Shown here: positions 1-8,790 of the stretch, piece by piece
Layout of the letters: each line of letters opens with the position of its first letter
Position numbering within the stretch: the first letter of the stretch is position 1
Virus record (IMG/VR): IMGVR_UViG_3300037108_000025
Coordinates: 1-24,927 of that record
DNA from: a virus
Length of the DNA stretch: 24,927 bases
Strand: one strand, 5' to 3'
Notes under the pieces: generated by a model
Told to the model about the DNA's origin: nothing
Seen by the model: the letters and a program-made list of their open reading frames with translations, nothing else
Database searches by the model: none
Program-made: the position numbers and the translations under genes

Positions 1-1962
1 CTAGCGCACTCCCTTCTTGGTTGCCAATGCGTATGCCTCCAGGGCGACGCGCTTCGCCTCGTTCGCGCGTTCTAGCGCTCCTTTGCCCACCATGAGCCCG
101 AGGGGTCCGTATTCGACCTCCTTGAGCCCGTCGGGGCGCTGGTGCGTGAGTAGCTTCCCGAGCGCGCCCGTGCGCTCCAGTCCTTGGGCCACGGTGCCGA
201 CGTGGTATTGAGCTCCGCCGTCAGTATCCGGGGCACCCGGCTTGTAGCGAAACGACGCCGTGGGCACCGACTCGGCCCAATTCGCCAGGTCGCCCTTGCC
301 AAGCCGGTTGACTTCCTCCTTGGCGAATATATCCGAGAGCATGTCTCCGAGCCCCCCTCCTTCCCCGCCCCCTCCGCCTCCGAGCATGCCCATCAAACCG
401 CCCCCACCGCTTTGAGACGACGAGCTTGGCTGCGAATTGTCTGGCAAGATGCCGAACTGTGAAGGCGCGAGGAAATTGGTCTGCGGGTTTGGCGCTGCGG
501 TCAGATACGGATCCGAGAACTTCTCAGGATTCGACGACGTCCCATAGGCGCTGCCGAGCATTTGGCTGTACTGATCCGAGTAGCCCCCGCCGATGGCGGG
601 CGATCCAATGGGTTCGATTTCAGCCTTGGTTTTTTCGTCAGACATCCCGACGGCCGAAAGGACTCCGCCGCCTGAATTCATCAGCTGGCTCGTGCCGCCC
701 TGGATGCTCGCTTGCTTGGTCTTATCCCAGTTGGCCTGATATTGCGCCACGGTGTTGTTAGCCTGGTTGCCCGCTCCGGTGGACTGATTCGCGGTGCCAA
801 GAAAATTGTTGGTCGCGCCCATCTGTGCCGTGTAGGCATTGATGGAGGCCCCCTGGTTGGCTTGCTGAGCCGTCAGAAGCGCCTGATTGTTGAGATTCCC
901 TGCCTGGATGCCCGCACTCTGGTTGGCCTCCTGAGCCGTCAGCCCGGCTTGCAAGTTGGCCTGCTGCGCGGTCAGGCCTGCCTGTTGGTTAGCCTGCTGG
1001 GCCTGCATGCCCGCTTGGGCAGTCGAGACGTCGCCGGCGCGCACACCCGCAAGGGCGCCCGTGTAGGCCTGCTGCTTCGCCGCTTGCTCCTGTGCCGCGA
1101 GCGCCGCCGTGGTGCTAGCGGCGCCCTGTTCCTGCGTCCCGGTTGCCAGCATGGCGGCCCGGCGGGCCCCGGCACGGTCAACTCCGCGGGCTTGCGCCGC
1201 CTGTCCTGCTTGCTGGTTTTCGATCTGCCCCTCTGCCGCGCGCATCTGAGCAGCCGCGCTGCTAGGGCTATTGGCGGCTGTCTGTGCCTGCGCCAATTGC
1301 TGGGCTCTCAAATCCGTGGCATTTGTGCCGGTGATATTCTGTCCGGCATCGACGGTGGTTGTCGGTGCTACCGTGGGCAGGTTTCCTACCTGCTGGGGGG
1401 TGATCGTTTGTAGCCCCGTCCCGACGGTGTTGTATTTCGGACCAGCCGCCGCTGCGGTGGCGCCCGTCATGGCGGCGCCGTAAGTTTCCTCGGATTGTGA
1501 GATCTGCGGGTTGACGTTCGATGGATTCCAACTCTGATTTTGAGGCGCAAGACCAAGCCCCTGGAAAATGCTGCCCCCCGGAAGGCTCGCTAGCGTATTT
1601 TCTCCCTGACCGATAACACCGTTTGCGTTTCCAGCATACTGGCCACCGGGACCGGATTGCGTGGTCCCGCCTGTCGCTCCGCTAAGCATCGAGCCAAATA
1701 TGTTGGTTCCGTCGCCCTGAGCCTGGACTATTGGAGTCTGTCCGGTTGGAGTCTGTCCGGTTGCGGTCTGCGTTCCTTGCACGTTAAGGGGTGCACTCCC
1801 CGGGGTCGCCGTTGGGGTGGCATATGGGTTCGCTCCCTGCCCAGCGGGATTAAATGCAGTAGGCGCAGTTGAACTGGACCCACCCGACGCCGCCGCCGCC
1901 AACGGATCTGGTCCGTAGATGGGAACACCGTTGGGATCGTATCCTATGATTGGTCCTGGCAT
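1..1962 (-). CDS. Ala/Gln/Gly-rich virion protein with split S74-type chaperone domain
   Basis: 653 aa, complete: the TAG stop is the first three bases of the window. Residues 1-300 are low-complexity and rich in Ala, Gln, Gly and Thr. Residues 317-382 hold six 11-residue repeats of the type AGLTAQQANLQ, as in a hendecad coiled coil. At 441-446 there is SDEKTK, matching the Ser-Lys dyad spacing (S441, K446) of peptidase S74 intramolecular chaperones. The rest of that domain resumes only at about 568-640 (SFRYKPG, HVGTVAQGLERTG, VEYGPLGLMV). A Gly/Ser-rich stretch of about 120 residues with polyglycine lies between them. The ATG overlaps the nozzle stop as TAATG. Its place after the nozzle gene, with Ala/Gln-rich helices, fits an internal ejection protein. 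S74 domains are best known from tail fibres and spikes, so a fibre role is the alternative. Function is inferred; the gene itself is certain. Confidence 0.8.
   Translation of the reverse strand: MPGPIIGYDPNGVPIYGPDPLAAAASGGSSSTAPTAFNPAGQGANPYATPTATPGSAPLNVQGTQTATGQTPTGQTPIVQAQGDGTNIFGSMLSGATGGTTQSGPGGQYAGNANGVIGQGENTLASLPGGSIFQGLGLAPQNQSWNPSNVNPQISQSEETYGAAMTGATAAAAGPKYNTVGTGLQTITPQQVGNLPTVAPTTTVDAGQNITGTNATDLRAQQLAQAQTAANSPSSAAAQMRAAEGQIENQQAGQAAQARGVDRAGARRAAMLATGTQEQGAASTTAALAAQEQAAKQQAYTGALAGVRAGDVSTAQAGMQAQQANQQAGLTAQQANLQAGLTAQEANQSAGIQAGNLNNQALLTAQQANQGASINAYTAQMGATNNFLGTANQSTGAGNQANNTVAQYQANWDKTKQASIQGGTSQLMNSGGGVLSAVGMSDEKTKAEIEPIGSPAIGGGYSDQYSQMLGSAYGTSSNPEKFSDPYLTAAPNPQTNFLAPSQFGILPDNSQPSSSSQSGGGGLMGMLGGGGGGEGGGLGDMLSDIFAKEEVNRLGKGDLANWAESVPTASFRYKPGAPDTDGGAQYHVGTVAQGLERTGALGKLLTHQRPDGLKEVEYGPLGLMVGKGALERANEAKRVALEAYALATKKGVR
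817..1014 (-). repeat. Six in-frame 33-bp repeats (hendecads)
   Basis: Residues 317-382 of the 653-aa protein are six consecutive 11-residue units beginning AGMQ, AGLT, AGLT, AGIQ, ALLT and ASIN. Most share a T/Q-A-Q-Q-A-N core. The DNA units are similar but diverged, which suggests old tandem duplication under coding selection. Eleven-residue periodicity is typical of slightly right-handed coiled coils. Confidence 0.8.
1733..1762 (-). repeat. 15-bp tandem duplication in coding sequence
   Basis: On the plus strand GGAGTCTGTCCGGTT occurs twice in direct succession, followed by a diverged partial third copy. It encodes the TGQTP repeats near residues 68-77 of the 653-aa protein. This is recent small-scale slippage in the low-complexity N-terminal part. 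Confidence 0.8.
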
Positions 1963-4900
1963 TAGATGACCCTCCCAACGCTAAGGCTTGCGATCTTTCC
2001 GCAATCCTGTACTTCAAGCGCAAAGCCAATGAACTTGAAACCTCGGCCATAGATGGATGCATAAACTCCCTCGTCCACCTGAAAGCGAATCGACTGAATT
2101 CGCATAGCATTCGGCGGTCTCGTGACGAATTGAGCCGGCCCCGTGGTCAAGTTAACTGGGCCGCTCGTGCTGCCAAAGCCCGAAAAGTCCGGATAAGTCG
2201 TCAGCGTGATCGTGCTCTGGTCTTGGAACTCGCCAAGGAACTGAATCCTCGAAAGGTTGAATTGGCGTTGCAACCCAAGCGGATTGATGTCTGACGTCTG
2301 CATCGACTGCAAGATCGCATGCTCCACGGAACTCACCGTCTGGTCATAGCATTGCGCCGCTGTCTGCTCAGCAACGCTTCCGTCCGTAAAGATCAAAGTC
2401 GGAATGTTGTGAACGATGGCCGCTCCACACGGAGCTCCCAACGCGGACACGTCCCAGGTGTAGACGCTTCCAGCGGGGCAAGACTCTCCTCGGTGCTTGT
2501 AGTCCAACACGATGATCGTGCTCGCGTCTCCGCCGACATAGAACCACATCTGACGCTTTTGTTCCACGTGCAACGCGCACGTGATTGGGTTCACTGTATA
2601 CGGGTCCGTTCCCGCCGTGATGTCGAATGCGCCCGGAGCCGCTTCCGCAACTTGCAGCGAGGCATTGAGTAGCATAAGGCGCCCCGTCTGCGAGTCCTGG
2701 AAATAGCACCCATCGGCCCCGTTGATGAGGCTCTTCGGGTTCGAGCATCCCGCCTTGGTGCTCAAGGTCTGCACGCTGTAATTGCCCGATCCCATGCCGT
2801 CGGGGCCCGGCCCGGAAATGACTGCGATGGCGTCCCTTTTGAAGAATGCGAGATAATTCCAGTCTGTGTGGCAGATGCCAAGGATGTCGCCGGTCCCCTC
2901 GCCCCATTCGATGGACGTGATGTCATTCCACTGAATTCCGATGCCGTCGGCGAATTCCTGCGAAACCCAGATCCGGTTTCCATCAGCGCAAAATGCGCGG
3001 TCTTTCCAGATGTAGACCGCGCGAGCGTTCGGCGGGGGAGCATTTTCGAGTGCTCCCCCGGTGGTGTAGAGGAGTTCACCGGGCCCGGCCGCCGTGACAG
3101 CGGCGCTAATCGTGGGATAAGATGCGGTCGGACCGGCTAGAATCTGATCTATCCAGTCCACGGTCGAATCATTCACAATGACCGTGACCAACTGTAAATC
3201 AACTTGGCCTATGTATATTTCAATTTCCGCTGCTGTGCCCTCCATCAGGTGGCGGAGCGTCGGGACTCGAAGTCGCGAGATTGCCATGGACTCCCAAACA
3301 AGACTATTCGGAAGAATATAGGGAGATGAGCGCCAAATTGTTCCATCCGAACTTGTGAGGCGATATACGACAGCTACCGATGTGTCTCCCGTTGGCGCCA
3401 CATAGCCAGACGTCACTGGAGAAAAGAGCGGCTGGGTGACATCAATAGTGCCCACTCCAACCGTCTCCTGAAAATATGTCCCGATGTTTGACCCGCCAGG
3501 CCCAACGACATGAAACGTGATCCCGAACAGAAGTTCCGAAGTATTTGCATTTACGGATCGCTGAATTACGGCCTGAGTAGAGATACTACCCGCGTTCACT
3601 ACAGTATAAATTCCATCAGTTGGGTATCCATCCGGGATGGCAAACTGATCCATCGTATTCATTGGCAGTGTCGGGTTCATTGGACCGTCAGACGGGCGAT
3701 ATCCGAAAAAGGCTCCATTCGCATTGCGCTGATATACGTCTATCCCGGATAGCTTGGTCCACATGGATATATCGTATACGCCCGCAGTGTCGAATGTCCC
3801 AAAGCAACGGACATCATTCGTTATATACGCTTCCGGCATCGACGGGTACACCAGTGGCCCAGCTTCTCGCACTTTCTGGAATCCATTGCAGATCGTCGGG
3901 ATTGGCCCCGGCGCCAGCGAGTACCCTTGCCACGCGACGGGGTTCTGCCACAGTGGCGGCGCATTCGTCCGCTGATCCCAGATTTGAAGCTGCACAGTGG
4001 CGATATCGACGCACGCGTTCTGATTTGCGCTTTGCAATCCAACGTAGATATTGAGCGGAGCGCCTTCAGCCGTGTAGAGGACACCGCTAACCATAGGCTG
4101 GTGAAGGTCGCTGCAATAGCTCTGCACTTGCAAGTCTCGCGTCGCCGTCCCGCCGATGTGTGCCGCCTGCCCGTAGGCGAGCTGGGCTAGGATCGCCCCT
4201 GTGTCCCACTCGCGCACATGAAAGGAGGGCTGCAAGGCCGTCTTGTCCTCCCATTGGGTGATCAGGTAGTCGTTCCCGCTCTCCAGCGCGTGCGCCCCAG
4301 TGTTCGAGTAGTCGCGCAGGCGGATCCATCCTTGCGCAACGCTTGCCCCGAGTGCTATCCATTTCCGCGACCAGCTGGCGAGCGTGGGTGCGATGGTGTA
4401 CGCAAAGCATTGCGTCGCCAGATAATCAGGATTCCACGTGCGAAACGTTCCATTGGTTGTCACGTAGTACGGAATGGACGTCACCGCGATCTCTATCCCG
4501 GTTGTCGTTTCCTTGGCCGCCAAGGCCCCATTGTAGAACCAACCGTAGCGCGCGAACAGCGTCGCATCGAAGTCAGTCGGGCGCCCGTACTCGTCGGGAG
4601 CAACAGCCGGGAATGAATTCACATAGGTCGTCACTTCCAGGGTGGCGGCATCTACGCATTGGAGGATGATGGCCCAATCCCCGGTGTTGCTGGCACCAAC
4701 AAAGGCATAGTACCAAGTCCCGCTCGACGTCTGGAATCCTCCCGCCACGCTCGCGATGGTGCAGCATGCGGCCACGGCTTTGCCTTGCGTTCCGAGATAG
4801 GACACCGGACTCGATGCCGGACCTCCCGAAGGGGCAAGGTAGAAGTGCGACGAAATGGACTTGGCGTAATTGCTCGCACCACACGACTCTCCGCTGGCCG

Positions 4901-5756
4901 CACGAAATCCCGTAGCTGCCGATCCGGCTTGGCCCGGTGCCACGAATGCCGCCGAGGTGTCGTACTGGACGCCGCACGCCGCAATGGCGAGATTGTTTGC
5001 ATCCACCATACCCATGGTCACGCTCGTGAACGCGTTGTAGAGAGTTCCGGAATTGACAAGCTGAAACATCACATGAAAGGAGCCGGAGGATAGATTGGAG
5101 TGCGGAACGCTGTACGTGAAGATCTGATTTGACCAATCCACCCAGCAAAACCACAAATTATAGGCATCGAAGACAGGCGCATCAATGATCGCGAAGCTCT
5201 TGATCTGCAAGCTGACATTGCCAGAGATGGCTGCCACGGAGATAGGCGCGGTTTGTTGAATGATGGTCTCCCAGTCGCCAGTCGGAGAGAAGGCATCCGC
5301 GGCCGTATCCGGATTGACCTGCGCGATGACGAAGTGTCCCGCGTCTATAAGCCACGCGACATAATTGCCCGACTGCTTGGCCATGGGGGATTCTTGCTGA
5401 CCACTTCCAAGGGCAGGAAAGCGCGTATTGACTTGAGTTACGAATCTTGTCGCGTGACCCTGATACTGATTGGACGTGTTGCTCGTTCCGCGCACATAGG
5501 TCGCGTCGGTGACTGCGTCTCTCGTAATGACTTGCGTTCCATCGGGGGAAAGAATCGAATCCGGGGTGATAGGCCCGCTCTGATAATCATATCCCTGCCC
5601 GATGGCGGTAAAGCCGTCGCGCTTCGAGAACTCTCCGCCCTTCACTTGCTGGCAGTTCTTAGCGACGATCAGATCTCCGAGCTTCACGCTCTTGCGCCCG
5701 GTGTCCTGATCGGTGTCACCGTAGAACAGGGTAATGGGCTGCTTCGCAAGAGCCAT
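1962..5756 (-). CDS. Tail nozzle / stabilization protein (T7 gp12-like or P22 gp10-like), very large
   Basis: 1264 aa. The N-terminus (LFYGDTDQDTGRKSVKLGDLIVAKN, then FSKRDGFTAIG) matches the usual opening of podovirus tail nozzle proteins, where a line on parameters or coordinates leads into a KRxGF motif. Residues about 900-1060 carry RAVYIWKDRAFCADGNRIWVSQ, LAFFKRDAIAVISGPG and CYFQDSQTGRLMLLN, which resemble the beta-propeller blades of T7 gp12. The protein would form the distal tail tube below the adaptor ring. It is much longer than T7 gp12 (about 790 aa) or P22 gp10 (about 470 aa), so the middle (roughly 150-850) probably holds added beta-rich domains. Start and stop overlap both neighbours as TAATG, which indicates translational coupling. 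The family assignment comes from motif memory and gene order, not from a search. Confidence 0.75.
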   Translation of the reverse strand: MALAKQPITLFYGDTDQDTGRKSVKLGDLIVAKNCQQVKGGEFSKRDGFTAIGQGYDYQSGPITPDSILSPDGTQVITRDAVTDATYVRGTSNTSNQYQGHATRFVTQVNTRFPALGSGQQESPMAKQSGNYVAWLIDAGHFVIAQVNPDTAADAFSPTGDWETIIQQTAPISVAAISGNVSLQIKSFAIIDAPVFDAYNLWFCWVDWSNQIFTYSVPHSNLSSGSFHVMFQLVNSGTLYNAFTSVTMGMVDANNLAIAACGVQYDTSAAFVAPGQAGSAATGFRAASGESCGASNYAKSISSHFYLAPSGGPASSPVSYLGTQGKAVAACCTIASVAGGFQTSSGTWYYAFVGASNTGDWAIILQCVDAATLEVTTYVNSFPAVAPDEYGRPTDFDATLFARYGWFYNGALAAKETTTGIEIAVTSIPYYVTTNGTFRTWNPDYLATQCFAYTIAPTLASWSRKWIALGASVAQGWIRLRDYSNTGAHALESGNDYLITQWEDKTALQPSFHVREWDTGAILAQLAYGQAAHIGGTATRDLQVQSYCSDLHQPMVSGVLYTAEGAPLNIYVGLQSANQNACVDIATVQLQIWDQRTNAPPLWQNPVAWQGYSLAPGPIPTICNGFQKVREAGPLVYPSMPEAYITNDVRCFGTFDTAGVYDISMWTKLSGIDVYQRNANGAFFGYRPSDGPMNPTLPMNTMDQFAIPDGYPTDGIYTVVNAGSISTQAVIQRSVNANTSELLFGITFHVVGPGGSNIGTYFQETVGVGTIDVTQPLFSPVTSGYVAPTGDTSVAVVYRLTSSDGTIWRSSPYILPNSLVWESMAISRLRVPTLRHLMEGTAAEIEIYIGQVDLQLVTVIVNDSTVDWIDQILAGPTASYPTISAAVTAAGPGELLYTTGGALENAPPPNARAVYIWKDRAFCADGNRIWVSQEFADGIGIQWNDITSIEWGEGTGDILGICHTDWNYLAFFKRDAIAVISGPGPDGMGSGNYSVQTLSTKAGCSNPKSLINGADGCYFQDSQTGRLMLLNASLQVAEAAPGAFDITAGTDPYTVNPITCALHVEQKRQMWFYVGGDASTIIVLDYKHRGESCPAGSVYTWDVSALGAPCGAAIVHNIPTLIFTDGSVAEQTAAQCYDQTVSSVEHAILQSMQTSDINPLGLQRQFNLSRIQFLGEFQDQSTITLTTYPDFSGFGSTSGPVNLTTGPAQFVTRPPNAMRIQSIRFQVDEGVYASIYGRGFKFIGFALEVQDCGKIASLSVGRVI

Positions 5757-6388
5757 TAGAAGATCACAAAGTTGCTGCCTGATTCATAGAACGACGTTTC
5801 GGGCCCCCAGAATGGGGACAACTGCAAGCCCGTGCGCTGATGGGCACCGTAGCGCATGCGCAAGTCGGCAATTGCCGTTTCCTTGATGTCCGCGTAGCGC
5901 TGCATGTGGAACGAAGGATCTTCGTCATGACGAGCGCGCAGCCACGCGGCAACCGGGAGCGTAAGCAAATCCTCGCATCCTTCGGGCACGTTGAAGGAGT
6001 CGTATCCGTCGACCGGCCTCGCCACGTAGGTCAGCCTGTACTGGCCAGATACGTCGATGGCTATGCCGGTCTTCTGGTTCTTGATCGACCTCATGGCCAT
6101 CGGATACCAGGAGTTCATAGGGAACTGGCGCTCGAATCGGATCACACGTTCGTAGTCGTCCGGCTTCGCGATGGTGGCCCCGCCCTTGGCACCAACCAGG
6201 GGAGGAGGCAGATACTCCACGGCGTAGAATTCGGGCATGAACGTGGAAATCCACCGCCGAACGCGCCGGTATTCCCGGTCAAGCTCGGCGGTGATTTGAA
6301 CGTCCGTCACCTGTTGATCATTGTCGTGCGCCGTGGCCGACCGCACGGCGGCCACGGCATCTTCGATTGACATTTCGGCGACGGGCAC
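5756..6388 (-). CDS. Head-tail adaptor (P22 gp4 / T7 gp11-like)
   Basis: 210 aa. The helical N-terminus (residues 22-50, DNDQQVTDVQITAELDREYRR then VRRWIS) and the later VPEGCEDLLTLPVAAWLRARHDED are typical of podovirus adaptor proteins that form a ring under the portal. I chose the GTG start at 6388 because AAGG lies seven bases upstream; the internal ATG at 6373 has no such site. It is followed without a gap by the nozzle gene (TAATG), the usual order of adaptor then nozzle. Confidence 0.75.
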   Translation of the reverse strand: MPVAEMSIEDAVAAVRSATAHDNDQQVTDVQITAELDREYRRVRRWISTFMPEFYAVEYLPPPLVGAKGGATIAKPDDYERVIRFERQFPMNSWYPMAMRSIKNQKTGIAIDVSGQYRLTYVARPVDGYDSFNVPEGCEDLLTLPVAAWLRARHDEDPSFHMQRYADIKETAIADLRMRYGAHQRTGLQLSPFWGPETSFYESGSNFVIF

Positions 6389-6397
6389 GGCTGCGCC

Positions 6398-7042
6398 TTA
6401 CGCCGTCTTGTATCCGTGAACGATGACGGTGCATCCGGCGTCGGCCGCAGAAGACTTCGTGCGAATCACACGCAGGACCGCGGCAGAGCTGACGATGGCG
6501 TTGGCGGATAGAATCGTCGCGGACGAGACGACGGTGTTTGCCGCGACATTCACGCTGACCGCCTCGGTGATCGGAGTTACTACCGTGCCGTTTGCGATCT
6601 GGATGGTGTCCGAGGCTCCTCCGGCGTTTGCGTTCTTGAGAATGCGAATGCTTGTTACGGTGAATTTTCCCACCGTGGCGTCAACGGTCGTGTCGATATT
6701 TCCCGTGGCCCCGTCGGGCACCGAGATGATGTACTCAACGGGGACCGCCGGGATGGTATTCCCGGCAGCAGCGACGGCGATCTTGCCGCCCGTGAGCGTG
6801 TTGTTGGCGACTAGGCTGTTGACGATGGCCAGCGCCGCGAAAGCGTCGAGCGCCTTGGCGGCGTTGAAATAGCCGGTCGCCATGACGGCGCGCCCAGGAG
6901 CGTCCGCAGAAAGGGCCCCTCCTGCGAGCGATCCCGCGTTCGCTGCCGTGGTGACGGCATCCACCCATGCCTTGATGGCCGTCGCGTTGTAGACGTCTGC
7001 CGGGTATTCGAGTTGGTCTCGCGTGACTGCTGTGACGGTCAT
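6398..7042 (-). CDS. Putative capsid-associated virion protein
   Basis: 214 aa, rich in Ala, Val, Thr and Asn with almost no Cys or Trp, as in structural proteins. The first 100 residues look partly helical. The rest is beta-rich: TSIRILKNANAGGASDTIQIANG, then EAVSVNVAANTVVSSATI, then VLRVIRTKSSAADAGCTVIVHGY. I recall this C-terminal pattern from short proteins encoded just after major capsid genes in podoviruses, where a head-decoration or minor capsid role is usually suspected. A purine-rich AAGGAAGGGAA precedes the ATG. The product is not firmly identified. Confidence 0.6.
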   Translation of the reverse strand: MTVTAVTRDQLEYPADVYNATAIKAWVDAVTTAANAGSLAGGALSADAPGRAVMATGYFNAAKALDAFAALAIVNSLVANNTLTGGKIAVAAAGNTIPAVPVEYIISVPDGATGNIDTTVDATVGKFTVTSIRILKNANAGGASDTIQIANGTVVTPITEAVSVNVAANTVVSSATILSANAIVSSAAVLRVIRTKSSAADAGCTVIVHGYKTA

Positions 7043-7045
7043 TGG

Positions 7046-7387
7046 TTAGTTCCCTTCCTTGTCGTATTCGCCGCCCTTGTCTTCCTCTTCGCCTTCCTCG
7101 TTCTCACTGTGGGGCATGTCCTCGAACGCCTGAAACACGCTGTGCAGGCATTCCTGCAAGCGCTTCGCGTCCACCCTCCCAGCGCTGATCATCTTCGCGA
7201 GGATTTCACAACCCTCTTTTGCGCGCGTCTCCGCGTCGGTCTCGTCGCCGCCATCTTCTTCCCCATCGAGCGGGGCATCTGGTTTGAACGCCGACCGCGT
7301 TTTCTTCGGACTCACGCCGATGGCGATTGCAAGGTGCGGCTTGTCGCCTTCCTCATCGTCCAGCGGCCTGTCGGGTTGAAATGCCAT
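7046..7387 (-). CDS. Small acidic protein downstream of the major capsid gene
   Basis: 113 aa, unrecognised. The N-terminal half repeats a short theme (FQPDRPLDDEEG at 3-14, FKPDAPLDGEEDG at about 34-46). The C-terminus is strongly acidic (NEEGEEEDKGGEYDKEG). A helical middle (TRAKEGCEILAKMISAGRVDAKRLQECLHSVFQAFEDM) could be a dimerisation segment. The ATG has an AAAGG ribosome site five bases upstream, and that site lies in one arm of a hairpin (see 7393-7407). Acidic proteins of this size are common next to capsid genes, but no function can be given. Confidence 0.65.
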   Translation of the reverse strand: MAFQPDRPLDDEEGDKPHLAIAIGVSPKKTRSAFKPDAPLDGEEDGGDETDAETRAKEGCEILAKMISAGRVDAKRLQECLHSVFQAFEDMPHSENEEGEEEDKGGEYDKEGN

Positions 7388-7392
7388 GCTTG

Positions 7393-7407
7393 CCTTTCGT
7401 CGAAAGG
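7393..7407 (-). promoter_or_regulatory. Hairpin over the ribosome site of the acidic-protein gene
   Basis: CCTTTCG and CGAAAGG form a perfect 15-base interrupted palindrome. The 3' arm in the mRNA is the AAAGG Shine-Dalgarno of the gene starting at 7387. The arm also touches the preceding GC stem (7406-7427) at 7406-7407, so the two hairpins compete at their edges. Confidence 0.4.
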
Positions 7408-7427
7408 GGCCGAGCTATCCCGGCCCC
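7406..7427 (-). terminator. Hairpin after the major capsid gene (weak terminator)
   Basis: GGGGCCG (7406-7412) pairs with CGGCCCC (7421-7427) around an 8-base loop, and the minus-strand transcript then reads TTTCG. A strong GC stem with only three U residues suggests a leaky terminator, or an mRNA 3'-end stabiliser, between the abundant capsid transcript and the genes downstream. Confidence 0.45.
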
Positions 7428-7440
7428 GTCCGACTGTTGA

Positions 7441-8787
7441 CTAGGTGGTGGGCAGGTTCGAGATGGCGAGGAACTTGCCGGGGCCCGGGACGACCATGGC
7501 GCCACGGAAGAACAGCCTCTGCTGGAATGCCGTCGACGTGGGCATGCGCAGGTATTCGTTGCCGTCGGCGTTGTCGGTGTTGACCAACTCGCCGTTGTGC
7601 TTGAGCATGGGGCCGAACTCCGCCGAGTTGAACGGGCCGCCCCAGCAGATGCCTTGGCTGATGTACTTGGACGGGGTGACGCGAACCTTGCCCTTGCCTC
7701 CGAGCACTTCGACGCCATCGAATCCCACGCTGTACGGGCCGATGTTGAGGCTCACCAGCTTGACCCGTTCCTTGTCGCGGATCAAGGTGGCGTAGTCATA
7801 GACAGACACCATCCAGGTGTCGATCTCGGTGTCGTACTGCTCGGCCAGCATGTTGCCCTCGATGAGGGCGTCGGCGATGGAGAGCGACCCGGCGGAGGCG
7901 TCCATGGTGATCCCGGAGAGCTGCCAGATGTTTCGGCGGTCGAGACCCATGAAGGACGTCTCACCTGAGGACACGCCGGACGGATCCACCCAGCCCCGCA
8001 TACCGATGGGGCACTGTGCGGTGGGGCTCGCGGTGTTCTGTCGGAAGCCCTGAATGAAGACCGTGTCGGCGTTGCGGACCGCGTCCGTGTCGTAAGGACT
8101 GGTGGCACTGTCGGCGGAGCGAGTTTCGAGCACGACCTTGCCCGTCTGCGGAACGGTGCCGGACACGGTCCAGGCGTTGCCCCACCCGGACTGATCGCCA
8201 GTTCCGTCGGCTCCGCGCAGAGTCCCAGTGGCCTCGGTGGCACCGAACACGACCCGCATGCCGATGCGGAAGCGGCTCACCTCGGACAGCGGCACCGTGA
8301 AGTAGTTTTGCCCGGAGGCGATTACGGAGATCGTTGAAATTCGTCCCCAACCACGCTCGGCCGCCATGATGGACAGCAGGTGGCGAACATAGGCGATCTT
8401 CGCCTTGCGCTCGCGGGTGACGATGTCGACAACTTCGCCAGGACCGTCGCCGACTGCGGCCATCATCGAATCGCGATCCCACATCGCAATGGCTTCGATC
8501 TTGGCTGCGTTGGTCGACCAGCGGCCTCGGAGAGCGGCGGCCCCGAGGTCGGTAGACGTGGCGATATCGTTCGCCAGGGTGTACTGCGCGTTCGCGCTGA
8601 CACCCGTGTCGTATTCAACGCGGGTGATGAAGGCTCGGCCCAAACCATCGTTGCTCGATTGAGCCTCGAAAGCGGCCAGAAGAGGGTCGATTGCCTGGGT
8701 CCAGATGTCGACGATGTCGCGATTCTGGTGCTCCATGACCTGGGAGAAAACTCCCCCGAGGTCTCCAACTGTGAAAGTAGCGCCCAT
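7441..8787 (-). CDS. Major capsid protein
   Basis: 448 aa. It follows the scaffold gene and precedes the head-completion genes, the standard place of the coat protein. The sequence fits an HK97-fold coat: an N-terminal helix (FSQVMEHQNRDIVDIWTQAIDP), a long-helix region (RKAKIAYVRHLLSIMAAERGWGRI, about 128-151), a beta-rich middle, and a C-terminal stretch of DYATLIRDKERVKLV, then GVEVLGGKGKVRVTPSKYISQG, then RLFFRGAMVVPGP. The start is ATG with AGGTGA upstream. That ribosome site can pair with a copy of its complement 69 bases earlier in the leader. The call rests on gene order and composition; a structure prediction would confirm it. Confidence 0.8.
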   Translation of the reverse strand: MGATFTVGDLGGVFSQVMEHQNRDIVDIWTQAIDPLLAAFEAQSSNDGLGRAFITRVEYDTGVSANAQYTLANDIATSTDLGAAALRGRWSTNAAKIEAIAMWDRDSMMAAVGDGPGEVVDIVTRERKAKIAYVRHLLSIMAAERGWGRISTISVIASGQNYFTVPLSEVSRFRIGMRVVFGATEATGTLRGADGTGDQSGWGNAWTVSGTVPQTGKVVLETRSADSATSPYDTDAVRNADTVFIQGFRQNTASPTAQCPIGMRGWVDPSGVSSGETSFMGLDRRNIWQLSGITMDASAGSLSIADALIEGNMLAEQYDTEIDTWMVSVYDYATLIRDKERVKLVSLNIGPYSVGFDGVEVLGGKGKVRVTPSKYISQGICWGGPFNSAEFGPMLKHNGELVNTDNADGNEYLRMPTSTAFQQRLFFRGAMVVPGPGKFLAISNLPTT

Positions 8788-8790
8788 GAT

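Noticed and set aside
817-1014. Regular repeats that might suggest a CRISPR or iteron array
   Set aside because: The period is exactly 33 bp, in frame, and encodes an 11-residue helical repeat; there are no unique spacers.
712-1413. Long plus-strand frame of 233 codons opposite the 653-aa protein
   Set aside because: It is the antisense of a repetitive GC-rich gene, with Arg/Leu/Gly-rich content and no motif or start signal.
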